DNA of 64,000 bases from UBA60 sp964587885. GTDB lineage: Archaea; Thermoplasmatota; Poseidoniia; Poseidoniales; Poseidoniaceae. The stretch's first letter is position 1, and every line of letters begins with the position of its first letter. Below are positions 36,695-44,921 of this stretch, piece after piece. Location: NCBI GenBank assembly GCA_964587885.1, contig CAZPME010000005.1:25833-89832 (forward strand), written 5' to 3'. Below the pieces are notes generated by a model that saw nothing but the letters and a program-made list of their open reading frames with translations, did not search any database and had not been told where the DNA came from. The position numbers and the translations under genes are program-made.

Positions 36695-37132
36695 ATGGGT
36701 AAACGCCGAGGTTTAGGTCGGGGCCTCGACGATTTGATGGCTACTCATGACACCGATTTACCCTTTCTCGATACTTACGGGCAGTCAGATGGTGAGCCTG
36801 AATCAGGACTTCCGCCTTCAGCCGGCGGTGATGACCCTGCAGAGTTATTGCAGGCTTGTATTCGATTATTGAATAGTGAAGGGGCGCAGGTGAAAACCGC
36901 ACAGGATAGGGCAGAGGTTGGTGATTGGCTTGTCTTGTCAGCGATAGAATCGGGTGTTGAGGTTAGCGCCAATTCAACGCATGCTCTACCTTTGGTAGCC
37001 AGCGATTTACAGGAGCCCGGATTTGAAACTGGCAGTCTTAGTGCCGACCGATGCCGCGCTAGTGTTGTCCTTACCCGATGGGGAGTGGCGACGCGACGCC
37101 TTCTTTCGCGCCTGCTTGAATCTCAGTCGTAA
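36695..37132 (+). CDS. Short ParA partner with ParB-type N-terminal motif
   Basis: A 145-residue protein beginning one base after the parA stop. Its N-terminus MGKRRGLGRGLDDLMA is nearly identical to the conserved start of ParB proteins (RRGLGRGLDALL type), the segment that stimulates ParA ATPase. The ParB CTPase core, the helix-turn-helix and the dimer domain are all missing. The rest has one helical segment (DPAELLQACIRLLNSEGA) and a basic end (RWGVATRRLLSRLLESQS). It may be a stripped-down ParB or an adaptor connecting ParA to another cargo. Its end overlaps the convergent gene at 37123 by ten bases. Confidence 0.8.
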   Translation: MGKRRGLGRGLDDLMATHDTDLPFLDTYGQSDGEPESGLPPSAGGDDPAELLQACIRLLNSEGAQVKTAQDRAEVGDWLVLSAIESGVEVSANSTHALPLVASDLQEPGFETGSLSADRCRASVVLTRWGVATRRLLSRLLESQS

Positions 37133-37755
37133 ACTCGTCGAGTGATTACTGCGGCACCGATAATTCCGCTGATGGCGATTATCGTTGTAAATCCTGATAA
37201 TGCAGAAAAGAAGCCTTCATCTTCATTCTGTGTCGGGCATTCCTCGCCACCTTCGACAACCTCTTGAGTACCGTCTTCGAGGATTTCCTTGCTCACCCAA
37301 CAGGTACTCCAAGTGGAATAATAACCGGATTCAGGAATGATAGACAAGTTTCCTTGCCCATCACTTAGTTTGACTCTCCAGTTGATGTAAGTAACCAAGC
37401 ATTCAAGTTCGGTATAGGTGCATTCCTCCCAATGAGGGATTATTTGACCACTCCAGTTATTGCCTTCATTGGTTAACTCCATATTCACAGGGCTTAGACA
37501 CAGTCCTTGATTAACACAAAATTGTGTTTGCACTGAATCTATTGTGGTACCGTTAGCGATCGCATCATCTGATAATTCGATGCTGAAATTCCATGGTTGA
37601 TTATCGCGGGTTACATCGTCATGGGTGATTGAGGAAATATTTGTCCCCGTAAGAATGGGCTCGGTATTGACTCCGGGTTCTTTGGCCATAGCGCTCGGCA
37701 TTGGAATTGCTATGGTAAGCAGAAGTGCAATTAGCACAGTGAGATACCTTTGCAT
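37123..37755 (-). CDS. Exported protein with C-terminal membrane anchor
   Basis: A 210-residue protein of no recognised family. It has an N-terminal signal peptide (YLTVLIALLLTIAIPMPSAMA), an external domain with six cysteines (in FCVNQGLCLS, ECTYTELECLV, STCWVSK and EECPTQ) that could form disulfides, and a C-terminal helix (FTTIIAISGIIGAAVITRR) with a short basic end. Type I membrane topology is expected. Confidence 0.75.
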   Translation of the reverse strand: MQRYLTVLIALLLTIAIPMPSAMAKEPGVNTEPILTGTNISSITHDDVTRDNQPWNFSIELSDDAIANGTTIDSVQTQFCVNQGLCLSPVNMELTNEGNNWSGQIIPHWEECTYTELECLVTYINWRVKLSDGQGNLSIIPESGYYSTWSTCWVSKEILEDGTQEVVEGGEECPTQNEDEGFFSALSGFTTIIAISGIIGAAVITRRVYD

Positions 37756-37815
37756 AGTATCGCTTCAAGACTTATGATATTTGGTCTTTGATTTGGAAGT
37801 CCCTTACAAAGAGTA

Positions 37816-38286
37816 TTATTTTTTCCATTTTTTCCGGCCACGGGTTTTGCGCGCTGAGGCGGCTCGATTCGCTGCCTGTTTAGCGGCTGAGGAAACTTTG
37901 CGTTGTGAACGACCTTGTTTATCTCCGATTTTTGGGCCAGCGGCTGAAGCACTACGTTCCTCTTTCTTGCGTTCTTCTTGCATCTCTTTCCATTGAGTAC
38001 CAATCATCTGTAGGATCTCTTCCTTTTTTGCACTACCAATAGATTCAGCCGCCCCTTTGGCGGAAACCCAAAGTCGACCCTCCTTGGCGTGGGGGCGTTG
38101 TGGATGAGAAATATCGTCTTCGCGCTTCATCTTTTTGAGGCCTAGACTACGTGCTGCCCACACCAAACCATCCATGTCGGGTTTTGCTACTGCGGCATCG
38201 ACTGAAACCCGACGACCTGAGCGACGTGAGCGGCGCTGGTCAAAATATCCAGGCCAAATAACGACGCGGTCGGGATTATGGTCCAT
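37816..38286 (-). CDS. srp19: Signal recognition particle protein SRP19
   Basis: A 156-residue protein that binds 7S RNA and helps SRP54 assemble. The family signature is at the N-terminus: VIWPGYFDQRRSRRSGRRV, followed by KPDMDGLVWAARSLGL and the lysine-rich loop. The domain ends near residue 95; the extra C-terminal ~60 residues are very basic (RKTRGRKKWKK), longer than typical SRP19 and likely RNA-contacting. It lies 66 bases downstream of S8e on the same strand. Confidence 0.9.
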   Translation of the reverse strand: MDHNPDRVVIWPGYFDQRRSRRSGRRVSVDAAVAKPDMDGLVWAARSLGLKKMKREDDISHPQRPHAKEGRLWVSAKGAAESIGSAKKEEILQMIGTQWKEMQEERKKEERSASAAGPKIGDKQGRSQRKVSSAAKQAANRAASARKTRGRKKWKK

Positions 38287-38298
38287 AGGTCGGCCTCA

Positions 38299-38343
38299 AT
38301 TATTCGATGAGGGCACCCGCATTGAAGGTGACGGGTGAATAAT
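38299..38343 (-). other. Hairpin between rps8e and srp19
   Basis: Outer arms ATTATT/AATAAT and inner arms CACCCG/CGGGTG can stack into a stem with a one-sided bulge (CGATGAGGG side) and a 12-base loop. It occupies most of the gap between the S8e stop and the SRP19 start. It may modulate read-through or be a processing or regulatory element. Confidence 0.35.
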
Positions 38344-38352
38344 CACTCGGGA

Positions 38353-38733
38353 TTACTCGACGAGAATACCGTTGATGACGCCGTCCTTTCCGGGACGGCT
38401 GGTAATTTTGACAGTACCTTTGTCGGTTTCAATAACCGCACCCTTGGTGAGGATATTTCGACGGACGTAGTTGGGGTCGCAAGGGTTATCCAATACGGTT
38501 TGAATTTTGGCCTTGAATACCTTGCCAGTTTTTTTGTCGGCTACCGACACACAATCTTCACCCAATACACGGGTTAGAGGATTACCGCCAGTCTTGCGGT
38601 AGTTCTTTCGCTTAGCATCGCCGACGAAAGCCCACTGTTTTTCAGTTGAAATTTCAGTTCGACGCTTACCGCGCGCCAATACATTTCGACCACCGGTTTT
38701 CTTGCGTCGGGATTTGCCGTGCCAATGTGCCAT
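38353..38733 (-). CDS. rps8e: Ribosomal protein S8e
   Basis: A 126-residue small-subunit protein found in archaea and eukaryotes. The N-terminus MAHWHGKSRRKKTGGRN, the segment GDAKRKNYRKTGGNPLTRVL, and the end RNILTKGAVIETDKGTVKIT, then GVINGILVE, are all typical of the archaeal form. Length is normal. A TATA box lies about 30 bases upstream of the start. SRP19 follows. Confidence 0.96.
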   Translation of the reverse strand: MAHWHGKSRRKKTGGRNVLARGKRRTEISTEKQWAFVGDAKRKNYRKTGGNPLTRVLGEDCVSVADKKTGKVFKAKIQTVLDNPCDPNYVRRNILTKGAVIETDKGTVKITSRPGKDGVINGILVE

Positions 38734-38763
38734 GAATAAACCTCTGCGCCTCGCCGACCTAGC

Positions 38764-38775
38764 GCATATATTTCA
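38764..38775 (-). promoter_or_regulatory. TATA box of rps8e
   Basis: Minus-strand TGAAATATATGC lies about 31-42 bases before the S8e ATG at 38733, in a GC-richer surround, consistent with an archaeal TATA box and a short leader. The remaining gap up to 38875 (divergent gene) holds no other clear motif. Confidence 0.5.
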
Positions 38776-38874
38776 AGGGAGAGGTCGCGCAATATTAGCA
38801 AAATTTGGGCAATGGCACAATTTTATTGAAGGTGTAAGGGCGTAATCTTCATCGTAAATGCCCAACATCACGTG

Positions 38875-41800
38875 ATGATGGGGGACCGGTTTACCTACCT
38901 TATTTCACCAATTGTGGCTCTGTTAATTGTGTTTACACCCTTCTCAGTTTATCCATTTCAATTAGATGACAAAGGGCAACTTTTCGAACCCGTTGTTGAA
39001 TCATATGTAGGTAGCGTTGGGAATCATTCAGTTGGTGGATATCACATAGCAACTGGTGATTGGTGGGAGGCTGAACAGCCATTCACCGTTTCTGGAAATG
39101 ACTGGGATGGTGATGGTACATCCAATGGTGCCGATAGTCACCCCTTGGATCCAGCTATACCAACACGTCAACCACTTCGCGGCAAATCATGTATAGTACC
39201 ACTAGTAAACTGTAAATCTGAACCAACTCCTGCTCCGTTTGAACTTAATCTAAATTCAATTTCAACACAGGGATCACCATCAATTTCCCTAGATTGGGCA
39301 GATGTCGATGGAGACGGGGATTTGGATTTAGCCGTGGGTAACAATGGAGCTACAAATGCCCTATATCTGAATAAGGGAAATGGTTTGGATTCGATGCCAT
39401 CATGGACAAGTTCGGATTCATTGGTTTCCATGGATTTGGCTTGGGGAGATATGGACGGTGATGGAGATCTTGATTTGGCAGTCGCCAACTATGAGGGAGC
39501 CGCTCAGATATTCCGCAATAATAACGGAACACTGTCTACAACAGCGGTGTGGCATTATCTTCATGGTGGAAGCACAAGTTCTTCCAGAGGGACCAGCCTA
39601 GATTGGGGAGATGTGGATGGTGATGGAGATCTTGATCTTGTTTTGGCAATTTTACAAGAAGGTGTATATCTATTCAGGAACTCTGGTACTGGCCTTTCCT
39701 TAGGAAGTGTGTGGAGTGGTGGAAGTAGTGGTAACATCATGGATGTGAAACTAGCTGATGTGGATGGAGACGGGGATCTTGACCTATTTGAAGCAGTATC
39801 TGGTGGTGCCAATTCTGTTTACAGCAATGTTGGCGGGACTTTCTCCACGATGGCATCATGGCAGAGTTCGGATAGTCTATCCACAAGTTCACTTGCAGTT
39901 GGTGATGTGGATGATGATGGTGACATAGATATGGTTGTAGCAAATCATGGTGCAGAGAATCAGTATTTCCCTAACACCGGCTCATCACTTTCTTCCACAG
40001 CCGCCTGGTCCAGCACAGAAACTGAGGACACGATGGATGTTCGCCTAGGTGATGTAGATGGAGATGGTGATCTGGACATACTGGAATCCAATGCCGGTAA
40101 TTCTGATCACATCCGAATATTCAACGGAACGGGGTATGGTGTAACTCCTGCGTGGTCAACAACAAGTGGAGGCGATTCCTCAGATTCAGCATTTGGTGAC
40201 TTTGATGGAGACGGAGATCTTGATTTTGTCACAGCAGATGGAAATGATGGTCCACTAACAGCGGTGAACGGGGGACAGATGATTGACTCTTCTTCTTCTT
40301 GGAATGATGGTCAAACCCATTACACATATTCCATGGATCTTGGTGATATCGATGGTGATGGCGACTTGGATCTAGCCGTTGGTAATGCATATGGCCCCAG
40401 TCGTATCTACAGATATGATTCATCCACCAGCTCTTACTCGATGCTATGGGCATCAAACCCACCTGGTAGTAATTCGAGTTACTACAGTGACGATGTCCTT
40501 TGGTTTGATTACGATCATGATGGGAAACTGGATTTGGTGATTGGAAACTATGACGGAGCTAATGTCATACTTATGAATCTCATTGGAACCCAGCACCAAG
40601 GCCAGCAGTTATCCTTTACTACAGGGATTGCCGATTGGACTAGTCAGGATACTGATAACACCCAGGATCTTGTTGCAGGAGATGTGAATGGAGATGGTAA
40701 AGCTGATTTGGTGGCACTAAATTATGGATATAATCGTATAAATTTCGGTGGTACTAGTCCTAATTATTTGTCTAGAACTGCATCTTGGTCAAGTTCAGAT
40801 TACATGGATTCAATGTGCGGTGCTCTAGCAGATCTTGATGGCGATGGTGATCTCGACTTATTTGTCGCCAATAATGGTGAGGTTGACCAGATATTCTTCA
40901 ACTCCGGTTCCGGTCTGCAAACTTCAGCAGGCTGGCAGAGTTCTGCAACTACCTCAGCACAAGGTTGTGATGTGGGCGATGTGGATGGTGATGGTGATAT
41001 TGACATATTGGTCTCCAATGAGAATCAACCGAATCAACTGTATCTAAACAGAGGAGGAGGTAATTTCTTGACCACTCCTTCGTGGACATCTACTCAATCT
41101 TTGGACACAGTAAGTATAGGTCTGTGGGACATTGATGGTGATGGAGATCTTGACATGGTTGAGGGGAATTACGGTTCGCGCAATTACATTCGCATGAATG
41201 ACGGTGGTTCATTTGCTAATACAGTGTGGCAGAGTCCTGACATATTGGACACTTGGGTAATTGAGATGGGGGATGTTGAACGTGATGGCGACATTGATTT
41301 GTTCGTTGGAAATGAACAACAGACCAACCAACTTTTCCTTGGACAATCCGACCAAGATGGAGATTGGATAAGTGAGCCAACAGATGAGATGCCCACAGAC
41401 CCAACGCAGACGAATGATGCTGATGAGGATGGATACGGCGACAGGATTCTAGGTTGGCTTCCTGATAGTTGTTCAGGATACTGGGGCGATTCGTGGCGTG
41501 ATCGTTGGGGTTGCCCAGATCTTGATCAGGATGGTCAATCTGATCTGTTCGATCCATTCATGCAACAACCCACACAGTGGTCAGATCTAGATTTAGACGG
41601 AAGAGGAGATAACTGGGCTAACATTTCACTCTCATCCACCCGTGCTGCTAGAGGATTGGGTGAATATGTCGCGGGTGCCTATCTTCCAGATCCATCTCCA
41701 TGGGATTATGATAATGATGGTTTTGAAGATGCGGAATTAGCAGGATCTTACACCCCGTATGATGAGTGTCCAATGCAAGATGGTGGTTCGTATCTTGATA

Positions 41801-43641
41801 GGTATGGCTGTAGGGACACCGATCGTGATGGTTGGTCTGACAATTATGATTCTCATCCTGGTGATGCAACACAGTATCAAGATAAGGATGGGGATGGATA
41901 TGGTGATAATCAGAGTGGCTCCAATCCCGACAAATTTCCCAACGATGCAACTCAGCATGCAGATAGTGATGGGGATCGTCATGGAGATAATCCCAATGGT
42001 ACTGATGGTGATCAGTTCCCATATGATTCAACTCAGTGGAACGATACAGATGGAGATGGATACGGTGATCACTACAAGGGTACTGAACCCGATTCATGTC
42101 CGATGTTGAGCGGAGATTCAACAGAAGATCGTTATGGATGCCCAGATTCTGACGGTGATGGGTGGTCAGATGAAGGAGATTTAGAACCAGAAAATGAACT
42201 TATTTGGAGCGACCTTGATGGTGATAGTTATGATGACCAAGTCACCGATGACTGTATTAATGACCGTGGGACCAGTACTGCTGATAGGCAAGGTTGTAAG
42301 GATAGTGATGGTGATGGATATTCAGACCCCGATAATGAATGGAGTGCCCATCCCAACGGATATGGAGACGCATTTTCCTCAGATTCAACCCAATGGCACG
42401 ATACTGATAGTGATGGTTATGGTGACAATGCTTTGGGTTTGCAACCCGATAGTTGTCCTGATGAGTGGGGATCAAGTACCACCTCCTTAAATGATGGCGA
42501 ATATGTTGACCTGTTCGGTTGTGCCGATCAGGACAATGATGGTTTGGTTGATGATGATGATGATTGCCCACTGACTGGTGGAGCTTCATGGATTGACAGC
42601 TATGGATGCCAAGATACAGATGGTGATGGAGTAAGTGATATTGCAGATGATTGTGATATTCAACCAGGAGATTCATCGATAGTGTACATCGCATGTCCGG
42701 ATGCAGATGGCGATGGGTTGCCTGACTCTATTGATCCAATTCCAGATGATGGTGAAGGAACAATTCTAGATTGGGACGCAGATGGATGGGACAACCCCAT
42801 TGATCCTCAAAATGTAACTAGGTTGGAAGATGCATTCCCCAATGATCCTACTCAGTGGAAAGATTCAGATGGGGATGGTTTGGGAGATAATCCGAATGGC
42901 ACCACTCCTGATTTGTACCCTTATGATTATGATAATGATGGGGTTCCAGATGATGAGGATCCCTTCCCCGCCAACCCCGCAGAGTGGAATGATAATGACG
43001 GGGATGGTATAGGCGATAATTCAGATACTGATGATGACAATGATGGTTACCTAGATATTCTTGAACTCAACCAAGACACAGATCCTCTCAGTTCCTCTTC
43101 ACATCCAATAGAAAGTTGGGAGTTTGTAGTACCAACAACGACGATTGGTTTGGGAGCTTGGGATTTGATTGGTATATTGGGTGGTGGCCCACTAGCCATG
43201 TGGCTTGCATTCGGACTATTGACACGCAAAGGTCGGACGCTACGATATCAGAACGAACTTGAGGTAGCAACGACAAGAGAGGCATTAGAGGAAATTGCAA
43301 ATCGATATGAGTTTGCCCTAATGCTACGTCTGATAGGTCCACATCAGGGAATTAGACTTGAGCGCCTCCGTGCAGAGTTGGATGACGTGTTGGAACTTGT
43401 ACCTTTGAAGATGGACAAAGAGGATTCGCCTCCAATAGAAGAGATTGACCAAACCTCTCATGTTGAATCAAAGATGCATGCAAAGGAGTTACCTGAATTG
43501 AATGGCCCTAGACTTGACATGGTAGGAGTTATGGATGATTCTGGGTATGAGTGGGTGGAGCATAATGAGAAACAATGGTACAGGGTAAGTCCAGAATCTA
43601 CTTGGGAGATTTATGTTGATGAATCATCTGGCGAGGGTTGA
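38875..43641 (+). CDS. Giant FG-GAP/VCBS and thrombospondin type 3 repeat surface protein
   Basis: A surface protein of ~1588 residues. ATGs at 38875 and 38878 follow an in-frame GTG at 38872. The signal sequence is ISPIVALLIVFTPFSVYPF. Residues ~140-830 contain more than a dozen FG-GAP/VCBS units (WADVDGDGDLDLAVGNNG type), a calcium-binding beta-propeller repeat. Residues ~830-1410 hold thrombospondin-3-like DxDxDGxxD calcium loops with paired cysteines. A membrane helix lies near 1425-1447 (LIGILGGGPLAMWLAFGLL), followed by a cytoplasmic region of ~140 residues with a helical segment and an aromatic end (YEWVEHNEKQWYRVSPES). Likely roles are adhesion to particles or polymer binding. Codon choice in the repeats differs mildly from neighbours, as expected from composition. 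Confidence 0.9.
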   Translation: MMGDRFTYLISPIVALLIVFTPFSVYPFQLDDKGQLFEPVVESYVGSVGNHSVGGYHIATGDWWEAEQPFTVSGNDWDGDGTSNGADSHPLDPAIPTRQPLRGKSCIVPLVNCKSEPTPAPFELNLNSISTQGSPSISLDWADVDGDGDLDLAVGNNGATNALYLNKGNGLDSMPSWTSSDSLVSMDLAWGDMDGDGDLDLAVANYEGAAQIFRNNNGTLSTTAVWHYLHGGSTSSSRGTSLDWGDVDGDGDLDLVLAILQEGVYLFRNSGTGLSLGSVWSGGSSGNIMDVKLADVDGDGDLDLFEAVSGGANSVYSNVGGTFSTMASWQSSDSLSTSSLAVGDVDDDGDIDMVVANHGAENQYFPNTGSSLSSTAAWSSTETEDTMDVRLGDVDGDGDLDILESNAGNSDHIRIFNGTGYGVTPAWSTTSGGDSSDSAFGDFDGDGDLDFVTADGNDGPLTAVNGGQMIDSSSSWNDGQTHYTYSMDLGDIDGDGDLDLAVGNAYGPSRIYRYDSSTSSYSMLWASNPPGSNSSYYSDDVLWFDYDHDGKLDLVIGNYDGANVILMNLIGTQHQGQQLSFTTGIADWTSQDTDNTQDLVAGDVNGDGKADLVALNYGYNRINFGGTSPNYLSRTASWSSSDYMDSMCGALADLDGDGDLDLFVANNGEVDQIFFNSGSGLQTSAGWQSSATTSAQGCDVGDVDGDGDIDILVSNENQPNQLYLNRGGGNFLTTPSWTSTQSLDTVSIGLWDIDGDGDLDMVEGNYGSRNYIRMNDGGSFANTVWQSPDILDTWVIEMGDVERDGDIDLFVGNEQQTNQLFLGQSDQDGDWISEPTDEMPTDPTQTNDADEDGYGDRILGWLPDSCSGYWGDSWRDRWGCPDLDQDGQSDLFDPFMQQPTQWSDLDLDGRGDNWANISLSSTRAARGLGEYVAGAYLPDPSPWDYDNDGFEDAELAGSYTPYDECPMQDGGSYLDRYGCRDTDRDGWSDNYDSHPGDATQYQDKDGDGYGDNQSGSNPDKFPNDATQHADSDGDRHGDNPNGTDGDQFPYDSTQWNDTDGDGYGDHYKGTEPDSCPMLSGDSTEDRYGCPDSDGDGWSDEGDLEPENELIWSDLDGDSYDDQVTDDCINDRGTSTADRQGCKDSDGDGYSDPDNEWSAHPNGYGDAFSSDSTQWHDTDSDGYGDNALGLQPDSCPDEWGSSTTSLNDGEYVDLFGCADQDNDGLVDDDDDCPLTGGASWIDSYGCQDTDGDGVSDIADDCDIQPGDSSIVYIACPDADGDGLPDSIDPIPDDGEGTILDWDADGWDNPIDPQNVTRLEDAFPNDPTQWKDSDGDGLGDNPNGTTPDLYPYDYDNDGVPDDEDPFPANPAEWNDNDGDGIGDNSDTDDDNDGYLDILELNQDTDPLSSSSHPIESWEFVVPTTTIGLGAWDLIGILGGGPLAMWLAFGLLTRKGRTLRYQNELEVATTREALEEIANRYEFALMLRLIGPHQGIRLERLRAELDDVLELVPLKMDKEDSPPIEEIDQTSHVESKMHAKELPELNGPRLDMVGVMDDSGYEWVEHNEKQWYRVSPESTWEIYVDESSGEG

Positions 43642-43666
43642 AACACCCCTCCGTATTGGCAACTAC

Positions 43667-44176
43667 ATGGTCAAGGATTGGCGCTTACGCAAACGTAAAC
43701 CAGTCCGGCGAAAAAATATCGCACCGCTACTAAAAAGGCTGGAACAACATCTAGACATCGACCTCAACGTCGACGGTGGTTTTCTTGAGATGGCCGAATA
43801 TGGTCCATGGCAAGTGGTGATAATCGACAAGGTAGCCCACATCGTTGAAGTGGTCAGTCCCGAAGATGAGCGCATAGTATTCCTTACCTTGCGAGGATTG
43901 TTAGCGATCGCTCCTGAGAAGAAATATGTTGAAGTCGACCACGGGGCGATTCCATTTTTGATGAATGGTGCCGATTGCATGGTCGCTGGCATCCATGCCG
44001 CCGATGCTGAAATTATCGCTGGCGATTTAATTTGGATTCGTGATCAAAATCATGGTCGTCCGCTCGCACTTGGTTGGGCTTTACTCGATGGTCCGGACTT
44101 GATTACCGAAACCAAGGGCAAAGGTATCAAGACAATTCATTACGTCGGTGATGAATTGTGGGAAATGGAGTTATAA
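43667..44176 (+). CDS. PUA-domain RNA-binding protein (MCT-1/archaeosine-type PUA)
   Basis: A 169-residue protein from the ATG at 43667 (MVKDWRLRKRKPVRRKN); the open frame reaches back to 43613 inside the previous gene. The C-terminal ~80 residues are a PUA domain: YVEVDHGAIPFLMNGADCMV, AGIHAADAEIIAGDLIWI and GRPLALGWALLDG. The basic N-terminal half resembles the pre-PUA part of MCT-1/eIF2D-like archaeal proteins that bind the ribosome or tRNA. A role in translation is likely. The stop abuts that of the convergent gene at 44177. Confidence 0.85.
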   Translation: MVKDWRLRKRKPVRRKNIAPLLKRLEQHLDIDLNVDGGFLEMAEYGPWQVVIIDKVAHIVEVVSPEDERIVFLTLRGLLAIAPEKKYVEVDHGAIPFLMNGADCMVAGIHAADAEIIAGDLIWIRDQNHGRPLALGWALLDGPDLITETKGKGIKTIHYVGDELWEMEL

Positions 44177-44875
44177 TCAACGGAATTGGTCGGTGTAATC
44201 CATACCCATGTGTTGTTGTCCGGCAGTAGGGTTCATTCCAATATTGCCGGATTCGGCAGCCACACCAAATTGGTCATTTGAAGGCATGGTGAATTGACTT
44301 CCAGTTTGCATTCCGTGGGCATCCACATGTGGTTGAGTAAATGCCGAAGCCCCAGGTGCTCCATCATTATTAGGTTCATCGGAGCCAACTCCGATTAACA
44401 CGAAACCAATAATAATGCCAGGAATGGCGAGTGAGATTTTCCCGAAAGCATCATCTTCAGCTGAATGGTCGGCTACAACAATATCGACATTGGTCTCAAC
44501 AGTAAGTGTTTCTCCGCTTGATAATTTAGGTTCGCCATAAGCAAATGCATCGGCTAATAACCCGATGTAAGTATATCCGGGAACATCCCATGAATCATCG
44601 CAATCTGCATTAAAGTATGATGTGCCACGGAAGAATGCTTCTTCACTATTACTCGGCCTAAATATCTCAACATCACTTTCATCGCATGACATTAAGTCCG
44701 ATTGAATGTATACCGACATACCACCTTCTTGGTCGACAGTATCGAATGTCCCATTGCCACCAGAGTAAATAGAATACTCTTCGGGGTTGAAATTTTCTGC
44801 TTGCATATACATCGTCACACCGAAAATGAACGAGCCTACAACAATTACAATTCCACATAATTTTAGTATGTTCAT
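44177..44875 (-). CDS. Two-helix membrane protein, unknown function
   Basis: A 232-residue protein with an N-terminal helix (LKLCGIVIVVGSFIFGVTMYM), an external domain of ~125 residues with two pairs of cysteines/acidic stretches (LMSCDESDVEIF, YFNADCDDSWDVPG), a second helix (FGKISLAIPGIIIGFVLIGVG), and a cytoplasmic tail rich in Gly, Met and Gln. No family is recognised. It lies 46 bases after polB on the same strand. Confidence 0.7.
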   Translation of the reverse strand: MNILKLCGIVIVVGSFIFGVTMYMQAENFNPEEYSIYSGGNGTFDTVDQEGGMSVYIQSDLMSCDESDVEIFRPSNSEEAFFRGTSYFNADCDDSWDVPGYTYIGLLADAFAYGEPKLSSGETLTVETNVDIVVADHSAEDDAFGKISLAIPGIIIGFVLIGVGSDEPNNDGAPGASAFTQPHVDAHGMQTGSQFTMPSNDQFGVAAESGNIGMNPTAGQQHMGMDYTDQFR

Positions 44876-44921
44876 AATACGGCGAATAGATACTGTATGT
44901 TAATTGATTCCCCGCAATTAA

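Noticed and set aside
41648..42694. Several His/Asp-rich minus-strand frames opposite the calcium-loop repeats
   Set aside because: They are shadows of GATGGTGATGG-type codons in the surface protein and lack any recognisable domain.
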